6,222 nucleotides of DNA, taken from assembly GCA_002401565.1 (NCBI GenBank), contig NVTL01000021.1, positions 19,688 through 25,909 on the forward strand, in the 5' to 3' direction. The notes under the pieces were generated by a model, which saw only the letters and a program-made list of their open reading frames with translations, ran no database searches and was not told the DNA's origin. The position numbers were made by a program, and so were the translations under genes. Positions within the stretch are counted from its first letter, which is position 1, and each line of letters opens with the position of its first letter. Positions 1 to 6,222 of this stretch are shown piece after piece. This DNA comes from Rhodospirillaceae bacterium (GTDB taxonomy: Bacteria; Pseudomonadota; Alphaproteobacteria; Rhodospirillales; Magnetovibrionaceae).

Positions 1-55
1 GTTCTGTAGGTAACTTCGACATTTGTGCGTTCTTTCGAAAAGCGGCAAGGATCAT
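1..55 (-). CDS. possible N-terminal fragment of a leftward gene downstream of the Pho box
   Basis: On the minus strand an open frame runs off the left edge. It has two in-frame ATG codons, at 55-53 and 22-20. From the second ATG it would begin MSKLPTE; from the first, eleven more residues (MILAAFRKNAQ) precede that. The downstream ATG fits better: a weak purine stretch (GAAAG, 36-32) lies 9 bases before it, and a promoter built on the Pho box would start transcription near base 58. That would leave almost no leader for the ATG at 55. The fragment is far too short to identify, and an open frame of this length can occur by chance. The only support is its position just downstream of a leftward regulatory site. 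The start of MSKLPTE shows no signal peptide, which argues mildly against a periplasmic phosphate-binding protein. Confidence 0.25.
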   Translation of the reverse strand, partial: MILAAFRKNAQMSKLPTE

Positions 56-59
56 CAAG

Positions 60-99
60 GTTAAGGTAATATGACATTTTCGTTACAGAAATATGACAA
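60..99 (-). promoter_or_regulatory. tandem Pho box (PhoB binding site), leftward
   Basis: Read on the minus strand, three 7-mers repeat with an exact 11-base period: TTGTCAT (99-93), CTGTAAC (88-82) and ATGTCAT (77-71). They are separated by the 4-base spacers ATTT and GAAA. The known PhoB site is CTGTCAT repeated every 11 bases with AT-rich 4-base spacers; each of these three units matches CTGTCAT or CTGTCAC at 6 of 7 positions. A fourth, degenerate unit (CCTTAAC, 66-60) continues the period. Taking units 1-2 as the core box, TATTAC (71-66) lies 10 bases downstream, where PhoB-dependent promoters usually carry their -10 element. The repeat orientation implies transcription to the left, away from maeB, whose stop codon is 38 bases upstream of the box. 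The regulated gene is outside the window. No binding data are available, so this is a sequence-based call. Confidence 0.62.
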
Positions 100-137
100 G
101 ACTCGTCCGTCACCGCAATCAAAAAGCATCCACAGGT

Positions 138-2420
138 TTACAGTCCTTTAATTGTATCGTGTGCGGCCAATGCGGCCAGGTTCACCAAATCAGAAACCGT
201 GGCTCCGATGGGGGCAATTTGCGCGGACTTTGAAAGCCCTAACAACAATGGTCCAATCACGGTGCCGCCACCCAATTGTTGCATCAAACCAGACGCCGTG
301 CTGGCGGCGTTTAACCCCGGCATGATCAAGATGTTGGCGGGTCCGGTTAGTCTGGTGAACGGGAAAATACGTTTTTGCAGGTCAAAATCCAAAGCCACGT
401 TGGCATTCATTTCGCCTTCATATTCAAACGATACATCCATATCATCCAAAAGGTGAACGGCGTCGCGCATGACTTTGGTGCGGTTGGGCATGGGATTGCC
501 AAAGTTCGCAAACGACAACAAAGCCACACGGGGTTCTTGACCCAAAGCCCGCACTTTGCGGGCGGCCTGTTGGGCGGTGTCGGCAATTTGGCGAGCATCG
601 GGGGTCACATTGACCGAGGTATCGGCCAAAAATACGGTGCGGCCTTGGGCCACCAATAAAGTCAAACCCACAACACTTTGTTCCGGAGCCGGGTCGACAA
701 CCCGCGTAATGTCGCGCAACGCCACATGATAGTTGCGGGTTAGGCCCGTGACCATGGCGTCTGCATCACCCTGAACCACCATGGACGCGCCAAAAATATT
801 GCGGTTTTGGTTGACCAAACGCTGGCAATCGCGAAACAGCAAACCTTGGCGTTGTTGGCGTTCATATAAAGCATCGGTGTATAGATCTGTGTGTTCAGAT
901 AGCGCCGCGTTCATGATTTCGACACCGTCCAAATCGGGCAGGCCCAATGATTCCATTGTTTCTTTGATGAGTTCAACCCGGCCAATCAAAATGGGCGTGC
1001 CGTAACCCGCATTGTAAAAGGCCTGAGCCGCGCGAATGGTTTTTTCGTTTTCGCCTTCGGCAAACACCACGCGTTTGGGGTGCGCCAGGGTTTCTTGGAA
1101 AATCGCCTGCAGACTGGATGCAGCCGGGTCAAGACGCGCAGCCAACTCATTTTTATAAGCATCCATATCGATGATTGGACGCTGAGCAACCCCTGAATCC
1201 ATGGCCGCATTGGCCACCGCCATGGGCACGCAGGTGATCAGACGCGGATCAAAGGGGGCGGGAATAATGTATTCTGATCCGTATTGCAGGTGTTTTCCAG
1301 AATACGCCATGTCGACTTCATCGGGCACGTCTTCGCGGGCCAAGGCAGCAATGGCATGGGCAGCGGCGACTTTCATGTCTTCGTTAATGGTGGTGGCGCG
1401 CACGTCCAAAGCCCCCCGGAAAATATACGGAAAGCCCAAAACATTGTTGATTTGGTTGGGGTAATCGGACCGTCCGGTGGCAATGATGGCATCGGGACGC
1501 ACGGCCTTGGCGTCTTCGGGTAGAATTTCCGGATTGGGGTTGGCCATGGCGAAAATAATCGGCTTGGGCGCCATGGTTTTGACCATTTTGGCACTCAACG
1601 CGCCTTCGACGGACAGGCCTAAAAACACATCTGCGCCCACCATAGCGTCTTCTAAGGTCCGGGCATCGGTGGCGACCGCGTGGGTGGATTTCCACTGGTT
1701 CATGCCTTCGGTGCGGCCTTGGTAAATCACGCCCTTGGAATCGCACATGGTGGTATTGGCTTTGCGGACTCCTAAGCATTGCGACAGTTCGATACACGCA
1801 ATGGCCGCCGCCCCGGCGCCATTGACCACGACTTTAAGGTCTTCCATTTTTCGTCCGGTCAGATCGCACGCATTGATCAGGCCCGCTGCGGTGATGATCG
1901 CGGTGCCGTGTTGATCGTCGTGAAAGACCGGAATGTCCATCAGTTCACGCAGGCGTTGTTCGATGATGAAACATTCAGGCGCGCGGATGTCTTCTAAATT
2001 AATGCCGCCAAAACTGGGGCCTAAGTACCGCACAGCATTGATAAATTCATCGACGTCAGTGGTATCGACTTCCAAATCAATGCCATCGATGTCGGCAAAG
2101 CGTTTGAACAGGACCGCCTTGCCTTCCATCACGGGTTTAGAGGCTTGCGCGCCCAAATTGCCCAATCCCAAAACCGCCGTGCCGTTGGTGATGACCGCGA
2201 CCAGATTGCCCTTGGCTGTATAATCATAAGCCAATTGCGGATCGCGTTCGATTTCCAAACACGGTGCCGCAACACCGGGGCTGTACGCCAGCGCCAAATC
2301 ATGTTGGGTGGTCAGCGGTTTGGTCGGGTGGATTTCGATTTTCCCCGGCCGCCCCCCGGCATGCATACGAAGAGCTTCTTGATCAAGGGCGGAATATGTT
2401 GGTTTATCGTTAGAGGACAT
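138..2420 (-). CDS. maeB: NADP-dependent malic enzyme with C-terminal phosphotransacetylase-like domain
   Basis: A cytosolic enzyme that oxidatively decarboxylates malate to pyruvate and CO2, usually with NADP+, linking the TCA cycle to pyruvate and NADPH supply. At 760 residues it has the full length of the MaeB hybrid class. The malic N-terminal domain covers about 18-160, with YSPGVAAPC at 46-54 (Tyr46 a likely catalytic acid), Lys95 in SKPVMEGK, and metal ligands Glu143-Asp144 (NLEDI) and Asp168/169 (FHDDQHGTA). The Rossmann NAD(P)-binding domain follows at about 163-400, with VVVNGAGAAA at 197-206. Residues from about 433 to the end form a PTA/PTB-like domain (for example GDADAMVTG, 551-559). 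In studied MaeB proteins this domain has no phosphotransacetylase activity and mediates acetyl-CoA control. NADP rather than NAD preference is inferred from the family. The ATG start lies 22 bases after the upstream 165-residue gene and has only a weak purine stretch (AGAAAG) before it, which suggests translation within an operon transcript. No terminator hairpin follows the stop. Confidence 0.96.
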   Translation of the reverse strand: MSSNDKPTYSALDQEALRMHAGGRPGKIEIHPTKPLTTQHDLALAYSPGVAAPCLEIERDPQLAYDYTAKGNLVAVITNGTAVLGLGNLGAQASKPVMEGKAVLFKRFADIDGIDLEVDTTDVDEFINAVRYLGPSFGGINLEDIRAPECFIIEQRLRELMDIPVFHDDQHGTAIITAAGLINACDLTGRKMEDLKVVVNGAGAAAIACIELSQCLGVRKANTTMCDSKGVIYQGRTEGMNQWKSTHAVATDARTLEDAMVGADVFLGLSVEGALSAKMVKTMAPKPIIFAMANPNPEILPEDAKAVRPDAIIATGRSDYPNQINNVLGFPYIFRGALDVRATTINEDMKVAAAHAIAALAREDVPDEVDMAYSGKHLQYGSEYIIPAPFDPRLITCVPMAVANAAMDSGVAQRPIIDMDAYKNELAARLDPAASSLQAIFQETLAHPKRVVFAEGENEKTIRAAQAFYNAGYGTPILIGRVELIKETMESLGLPDLDGVEIMNAALSEHTDLYTDALYERQQRQGLLFRDCQRLVNQNRNIFGASMVVQGDADAMVTGLTRNYHVALRDITRVVDPAPEQSVVGLTLLVAQGRTVFLADTSVNVTPDARQIADTAQQAARKVRALGQEPRVALLSFANFGNPMPNRTKVMRDAVHLLDDMDVSFEYEGEMNANVALDFDLQKRIFPFTRLTGPANILIMPGLNAASTASGLMQQLGGGTVIGPLLLGLSKSAQIAPIGATVSDLVNLAALAAHDTIKGL

Positions 2421-2442
2421 AATGTCGGGGACTTTCTAAGAT

Positions 2443-2940
2443 TTAAGATTTACGTTCGTGCACATGGATGTTTTGCGCCTTAAATTTGGACAGAACATTT
2501 TGGGCTTGTTGTTCTTGGGGTTCGGTTTCACACAGCACCCACAAAATCACCCCACCCGCATCCAAAGCATTGGCAAAGTTTTCAGTGTGCGGCGTTGCGG
2601 TGACTTCGTCTAAGATATCTTTGGCGACCACGCCCGCGGTGGCGGCGCCGATCACGCTGGCGATCACGGCGGCGGTCAGCCCACCGGCCAAAAGCACGGC
2701 TCCGGACGCGACCAAGGGGCCTTCGTATTTGATTTCCCCGACCAACGCGGTGAGCACGTCCTTAAAGGGTTTTCCGGGTTCGCCCGCCACATCAAGGGTT
2801 TCGTGACTGTCCAAAACAGAAAGATCCGTGCGGATAAAGCCCGCATCGTCCAACAGGTGATGCACGGCCGCTTCAAAATCCAGACGATCTTGAAAGACAC
2901 CAACAACCTCGCGGCTTGATTTCGGGGCAAAATCGGTCAT
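2443..2940 (-). CDS. small stress-protein-like protein with central Gly/Ala-rich hydrophobic segment
   Basis: A 165-residue protein of unknown function. Residues 11-44 (EVVGVFQDRL... to ...DLSVL) form a beta-alpha-beta-like segment resembling the N-terminus of general stress protein 17M/YflT-type proteins. Residues 73-106 are a Gly/Ala-rich hydrophobic stretch (GAVLLAGGLTAAVIASVIG and onward), long enough to enter or associate with a membrane and resembling a glycine zipper. Residues 128-161 (AGGVILWVLCETEPQEQQA and onward) form a second strand-helix-strand unit, typical of the end of such proteins. There is no cleavable signal peptide. The start is well supported: AAGGAG lies 7 bases upstream of the ATG. 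It precedes maeB by 22 bases on the same strand and is probably co-transcribed with it. The family assignment is from residue pattern only; a role in stress response or membrane association is inferred. The reading frame itself is convincing. Confidence 0.85.
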   Translation of the reverse strand: MTDFAPKSSREVVGVFQDRLDFEAAVHHLLDDAGFIRTDLSVLDSHETLDVAGEPGKPFKDVLTALVGEIKYEGPLVASGAVLLAGGLTAAVIASVIGAATAGVVAKDILDEVTATPHTENFANALDAGGVILWVLCETEPQEQQAQNVLSKFKAQNIHVHERKS

Positions 2941-2947
2941 GACGGCT

Positions 2948-2953
2948 CTCCTT
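2948..2953 (-). promoter_or_regulatory. Shine-Dalgarno site of the 165-residue gene
   Basis: The minus strand reads AAGGAG, a full match to the anti-Shine-Dalgarno core, followed by 7 bases (AGCCGTC) and the ATG at 2940. This near-ideal site fixes the start of the gene and contrasts with the weak sites before maeB and mutS. Confidence 0.85.
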
Positions 2954-2955
2954 AA

Positions 2956-2984
2956 ATTCTTTAATTATTAATCGTAACAGTCAA
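2956..2984 (-). promoter_or_regulatory. candidate sigma-70-type promoter for the 165-residue gene and maeB
   Basis: On the minus strand a TTGACT element (2984-2979; 5 of 6 matches to the -35 consensus) is followed after 17 bases by AAGAAT (2961-2956; 4 of 6 matches to the -10 consensus). Transcription would begin around the Shine-Dalgarno site and leave a leader of only about 14 bases, which is short and weakens the call. The region is AT-rich, so other -10 positions are possible. Confidence 0.35.
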
Positions 2985-3001
2985 ATACGCTTTCGCATAT
3001 T
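2984..3001. repeat. imperfect inverted repeat in the divergent intergenic region
   Basis: On the minus strand AATATGC and GCGTATT are 7-base arms around GAAA. Six of seven positions pair as Watson-Crick and the remaining one is a T-G (wobble) pair. The element abuts the candidate -35 of the leftward promoter and lies 25-42 bases before the mutS start. It could be an operator between the divergent promoters, or chance symmetry in a short AT-rich spacer. Confidence 0.25.
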
Positions 3002-3025
3002 GCTAATCATGGTTATTGTGCACCT

Positions 3026-5722
3026 ATGAATGAAGACAGCAAAATTAAACCTCAAAAATCCGCAAAATCAGACGGCGTAACGCCCATGATGGTGCAGTTT
3101 TTAGAGATTAAATCCAGACATCCCGATAGCATTCTTTTTTATCGCATGGGTGATTTTTATGAGCTTTTTTTCGACGACGCGGTGCAAGCGGCGGCTGCTT
3201 TGGATATCACCCTCACCAAACGCGGAAAACACAACGGCGAAGACATTCCCATGTGCGGCGTTCCGGTGCACAGCCATGATCAATATTTGCTGAAATTAAT
3301 CCGCAAAGGGTTCCGCGTCGCCGTGTGCGAACAACTGGAAAACCCGGCCGAAGCCAAAAAACGCGGTCCAAAATCCGTGGTGCGGCGCGACGTGGTGCGG
3401 GTGGTGACGCCCGGCACGATTACCGAAGACGCTTTATTGGATGCGCGCGCCAACAATTATCTGGCTGCTTTGGGCGAAGCCGAAGGCAAGCTTGGTTTGG
3501 CATGGGTCGATGTATCGACCGGGCAATTTTTCACACAAAGCTCAAGCGTACAAAATCTGGGCGCTCAATTGGCGCGCTTGAACCCCGGCGAGCTTTTGGG
3601 CGCGGACAACTTGCTGGGCCGCGAAGCCTTAAAATTTGTCTTCGCCGATTGGCAGCACGTCTTAACCCCGCAACCTGCGTCGCGGTTTGACAGCACCAAT
3701 GGGGCCAAGCGTTTGGAGACCACCTTTGGTGTGAAAACGCTTGAATCTTTTGGCGGTTTTGAGCGTGCGGAAATTTCCGCCGCCGGGGCCTTATTGGATT
3801 ACATCGACCTGACGCAAAAGGGCAAAATGCCACGGCTCAGCCGCCCGGTGCGCATTGCCAGCGATGGGGTGATGGAAATTGATGCGGCAACCCGGCGCAA
3901 TTTGGAATTGGCCCAGACCTTATCGGGATCACGCAAAGGCTCTTTGTTAAGCATCGTCGACATGACCATTACGGGGTCGGGCGCGCGTTTATTGGCGGGT
4001 CGTTTGGCGGCTCCGTTGACGGATGTTGAGGCGATTGAAAATCGGTTTTGTGATGTGCAGTTTTTCAAAGACAAATCCCGCCTCAAAGAAGACCTGCGCA
4101 CCATGTTTGCCCGCTGCCCTGATTTGGAACGGGCGTTGTCGCGTCTGACGTTGGGCCGTGGTGGTCCTCGGGACTTGGCGGCGATCCGTGATGGATTATT
4201 AATGAGCGCGGCGGCCCGTGATTTGTTTGCCCAAGACACCTTATCCAAAGGGTTAGAGCAAAGTTTAGTAAATTTAGGCGCGCACGGTGAATTGGTCGGT
4301 GCCTTAACCGAAGCCCTGGCTCAAGACTTGCCCGTATTGGCGCGCGATGGTGGATTTGTGCGCGCGGGTTATCGTCCGGATTTAGACGAATTGCGCACGC
4401 TGCGTGATGAAAGTCGGCGTTTGATTGCGGGCCTGCAAAAGGGCTATCAGGATGATACGCAAATTTCGGCCCTGAAAGTCAAACACAACAATGTGTTGGG
4501 TTATTTTGTCGAAGTCCCGACCCGTCATGGCGATGCGATGCTGGCGAAAGATAATGATTTTTCTCACAGCTATATTCACCGTCAAACCATGAAAGGCGCG
4601 GTGCGTTTTTCGACCGTGGAACTGGGCGAACTGGAAAGCAAAATTGCCCGCGCTGCTGATGGAGCCATGGCCATTGAATTGGCCGTATTTGGTGAAATGG
4701 TCGATTTGGTTGTTGATCATGCCGATGCCATTGCGTTGACTGCTTTGGCTCTGGCCGAATTGGATGTGGCGTCCAGCCTTGCCCAATTGGCCGAAGAAAA
4801 ACAGTTTGTGCGGCCCACCGTGGATGAGTCCCGTGATTTCGAAATCACCGGCGGCCGTCACCCGGTGGTCGAAGCCGCCCTGCAAGCCGGCGAGGGCGAA
4901 AAATTTGTCGCCAACGATTGTGAGCAGTCCGATGAAAGCGGGCGGTTGTGGTTGCTAACTGGACCCAACATGGCGGGTAAATCAACGTTTTTGCGCCAGA
5001 ACGCTTTGATTTGTGTGTTGGCTCAGATGGGCTGTTTTGTGCCCGCTACGTCCGCGCGGATTGGCATTGTCGATCGCCTGTTTTCCCGCGTCGGCGCCGC
5101 CGATGATTTGGCCCGTGGACGGTCTACGTTCATGGTTGAAATGGTCGAAACAGCGGCTATTTTAAATCAAGCGGGACCGCGCGCCTTGGTGATTTTGGAC
5201 GAAATCGGCCGCGGCACATCCACCTTTGACGGCCTGTCGATTGCGTGGGCGGTGGTTGAACACTTGCACGAAGTCAATACATGCAGGGCTTTGTTCGCCA
5301 CCCACTATCACGAACTGAACGCGCTGAAATCCAAATTGGATGGGCTCAGCTGCCACGCCATGAAGGTCAAAGAATGGAAAGAACAGGTGATCTTTCTGCA
5401 TGAAGTCGGTGCCGGCGCCGCAGCCCGGTCTTATGGCATTCACGTGGGAAAATTGGCGGGGCTTCCAGATTGTGTGGTTGAGCGTGCACAAGTTATTTTA
5501 AAATCTTTGGAAGAAGGCGAACAGTCTTCGATGGTGACCAAGCTCGCCGACGATTTGCCGCTGTTTTCCCATGCTCCGGCTTTGTCGGGTGGAACGTCTG
5601 GTCCGCGCAAAGCGTCCGAAGTCGAAGACGCGGTTAAGACCGTTCTGCCCGACGAAATGACACCGCGCGAAGCTTTGGACTTTTTGTATCGGCTTAAGGT
5701 GATGGATAAGACGGTTAGCTAG
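3026..5722 (+). CDS. mutS: DNA mismatch repair ATPase MutS
   Basis: MutS recognises base mismatches and small insertion/deletion loops and, with MutL, starts methyl-independent or methyl-directed repair in the cytoplasm. At 898 residues it is complete and somewhat longer than the E. coli protein. The mismatch-recognition domain opens with [11 protein letters not shown] (19-29) and holds the Phe-x-Glu motif in GDFYELF (Phe44, Glu46), which contacts the mismatch. The connector, lever and clamp domains span about 135-590. The ATPase domain has Walker [11 protein letters not shown] (645-654, Lys652), the conserved [15 protein letters not shown] (692-706), Walker [14 protein letters not shown] (721-733, Asp725/Glu726) and ATHYHE (758-763, His760). 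LPLF at 844-847 resembles a beta-clamp-binding motif, and 879-891 ([13 protein letters not shown]) matches the C-terminal oligomerisation helix pair. The ATG chosen gives a typical N-terminal tail; no Shine-Dalgarno site precedes it. It is divergent from the 165-residue gene and convergent with the next gene, with which its stop codon overlaps. Confidence 0.98.
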   Translation: MNEDSKIKPQKSAKSDGVTPMMVQFLEIKSRHPDSILFYRMGDFYELFFDDAVQAAAALDITLTKRGKHNGEDIPMCGVPVHSHDQYLLKLIRKGFRVAVCEQLENPAEAKKRGPKSVVRRDVVRVVTPGTITEDALLDARANNYLAALGEAEGKLGLAWVDVSTGQFFTQSSSVQNLGAQLARLNPGELLGADNLLGREALKFVFADWQHVLTPQPASRFDSTNGAKRLETTFGVKTLESFGGFERAEISAAGALLDYIDLTQKGKMPRLSRPVRIASDGVMEIDAATRRNLELAQTLSGSRKGSLLSIVDMTITGSGARLLAGRLAAPLTDVEAIENRFCDVQFFKDKSRLKEDLRTMFARCPDLERALSRLTLGRGGPRDLAAIRDGLLMSAAARDLFAQDTLSKGLEQSLVNLGAHGELVGALTEALAQDLPVLARDGGFVRAGYRPDLDELRTLRDESRRLIAGLQKGYQDDTQISALKVKHNNVLGYFVEVPTRHGDAMLAKDNDFSHSYIHRQTMKGAVRFSTVELGELESKIARAADGAMAIELAVFGEMVDLVVDHADAIALTALALAELDVASSLAQLAEEKQFVRPTVDESRDFEITGGRHPVVEAALQAGEGEKFVANDCEQSDESGRLWLLTGPNMAGKSTFLRQNALICVLAQMGCFVPATSARIGIVDRLFSRVGAADDLARGRSTFMVEMVETAAILNQAGPRALVILDEIGRGTSTFDGLSIAWAVVEHLHEVNTCRALFATHYHELNALKSKLDGLSCHAMKVKEWKEQVIFLHEVGAGAAARSYGIHVGKLAGLPDCVVERAQVILKSLEEGEQSSMVTKLADDLPLFSHAPALSGGTSGPRKASEVEDAVKTVLPDEMTPREALDFLYRLKVMDKTVS
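5719..5722. other. overlapping stop codons of two convergent genes
   Basis: The bases CTAG serve both genes: mutS ends with TAG at 5720-5722 on the plus strand, and the convergent gene ends with TAG at 5721-5719 on the minus strand. They lie within the palindrome AGCTAGCT (5717-5724). With no intergenic space and no visible hairpin plus T-run, any terminator for either gene must lie inside the opposite coding region. Confidence 0.9.
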
Positions 5723-6222
5723 CTTTCTTCGGCCGTGCGGTCCTTGGGCGTTTTGGCGGCGAGTTCTGGATAGGCTTTTTTCAGAGCTTCGAAATCTTTG
5801 AACGTGCTGAGATGTTTAAATAAATCAATGACGCCGTAAAACGATGGCCCGGTTATGGAGCCTAAGGCGACGCGCAGCGCGCTGTATTTGGTACCTTGAA
5901 CAAAGCCCATTTCAAAACGGTGAGATCGAAAACCAAAACTACTGCCCGAAACAAAGCTTAAGTTACGATTGCGGCTTTCGACTTCCAAAATCATGCGCAA
6001 CAAGGCCCGGTCGCTTCGGTCTTCGGATTTATAATGAATGTTTACAAACGGGGCCTTGGCCCATGATTTGTCTTTATCAGGACTGAGGCTGGGGTGGATG
6101 ATTTTGTTGATGAACGACTGTTCAAAATCAACCGTATCAGACAGCGCCATGGCAAAGGCCTGATTGTTATCAAACACCGCTTGGCCATGAATGTTGAGGG
6201 ATGTTTTATCCAAAATAAATGG
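5719..6222 (-). CDS. C-terminal part of a possible PLP-dependent, aminotransferase-like protein (5' end outside window)
   Basis: The frame is open from the stop codon to the right edge, giving about 167 residues of the C-terminal part. Reading in from the edge it begins [16 protein letters not shown]. The TTG at 6213-6211 could be taken as a start, but it has no Shine-Dalgarno site and the frame continues upstream, so it is more likely an internal leucine. The stretch [18 protein letters not shown], followed by [22 protein letters not shown], resembles the end of fold-type I PLP enzymes, where a Gly-x-SFGF segment is followed by an Arg-x-Arg-like region and LRVA.G. The active-site lysine would lie upstream, so function cannot be assigned. 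The tail (about 25 residues, ending [11 protein letters not shown]) is charged and probably disordered. It is convergent with mutS. Confidence refers to a real gene; the PLP assignment is tentative, about 0.4. Confidence 0.75.
   Translation of the reverse strand, partial: PFILDKTSLNIHGQAVFDNNQAFAMALSDTVDFEQSFINKIIHPSLSPDKDKSWAKAPFVNIHYKSEDRSDRALLRMILEVESRNRNLSFVSGSSFGFRSHRFEMGFVQGTKYSALRVALGSITGPSFYGVIDLFKHLSTFKDFEALKKAYPELAAKTPKDRTAEES

Noticed and set aside
100..137. Intrinsic terminator after maeB
   Set aside because: No GC-rich hairpin with a following T-run can be formed on the minus strand between the maeB stop and the Pho box.
1384..1797. 137-residue open frame on the minus strand inside maeB
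   Set aside because: It overlaps the highly conserved malic enzyme coding sequence in another frame and its translation is Arg/His/Pro-rich with low complexity, typical of a shadow frame.
433..2420. Reading the C-terminal part of MaeB as an active phosphate acetyltransferase
   Set aside because: The fused domain is standard for MaeB-type malic enzymes and is known to be regulatory rather than catalytic, so no separate pta gene is called.
2985..2997. Mirror symmetry ATACGC-TTT-CGCATA in the mutS upstream region
   Set aside because: Mirror repeats of this length have no known regulatory role here; the overlapping inverted repeat is the more plausible reading.
4382..4885. 167-residue open frame antisense to mutS
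   Set aside because: It lies wholly within the clearly conserved mutS frame, has no credible ribosome site or domain pattern, and is best explained as a shadow of mutS codon bias.
6211..6213. TTG as the true start of the right-edge gene
   Set aside because: The frame stays open to the window edge, no Shine-Dalgarno site precedes it, and the visible part resembles only a C-terminal domain.

Overview
This window looks like ordinary chromosomal DNA from an alphaproteobacterium, probably Rhodospirillales-like and of moderate GC. The main clues are the style of the MaeB malic enzyme, in particular its GDADAMVTGLTRNYHVALRD stretch, and a long MutS with alphaproteobacterial features. The taxonomic placement is an inference from protein style, not from a marker gene. 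No mobile element, CRISPR array, tRNA or rRNA is visible.

Layout from left to right. Bases 1-137 are intergenic. They hold a well-formed tandem Pho box (bases 71-99, perhaps extending to 60) that faces left, towards a gene of which at most the first few codons lie in the window. Bases 138-2420 (minus strand) encode the NADP-type malic enzyme MaeB with its C-terminal phosphotransacetylase-like domain. Twenty-two bases upstream of it, on the same strand, is a 165-residue protein (2443-2940) with a Gly/Ala-rich hydrophobic centre between two small alpha/beta segments. It resembles stress-protein families, and the two genes probably form an operon. An 85-base divergent intergenic region (2941-3025) separates this pair from mutS (3026-5722, plus strand), which encodes a complete mismatch-repair ATPase. 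The mutS stop codon overlaps the stop codon of a convergent gene (5719 to the right edge, minus strand). That gene's 5' end is outside the window, and its product may be the C-terminal part of a PLP-dependent, aminotransferase-like enzyme.

How the genes relate. MaeB links the TCA cycle to pyruvate and NADPH supply, MutS starts DNA mismatch repair, and the small membrane-associated protein is of unknown function. Only the 165-residue gene and maeB look co-transcribed. The most notable non-coding signal is the Pho box, which suggests that the gene beyond the left edge belongs to the phosphate-starvation (PhoB) regulon. I found no convincing new biological system here.
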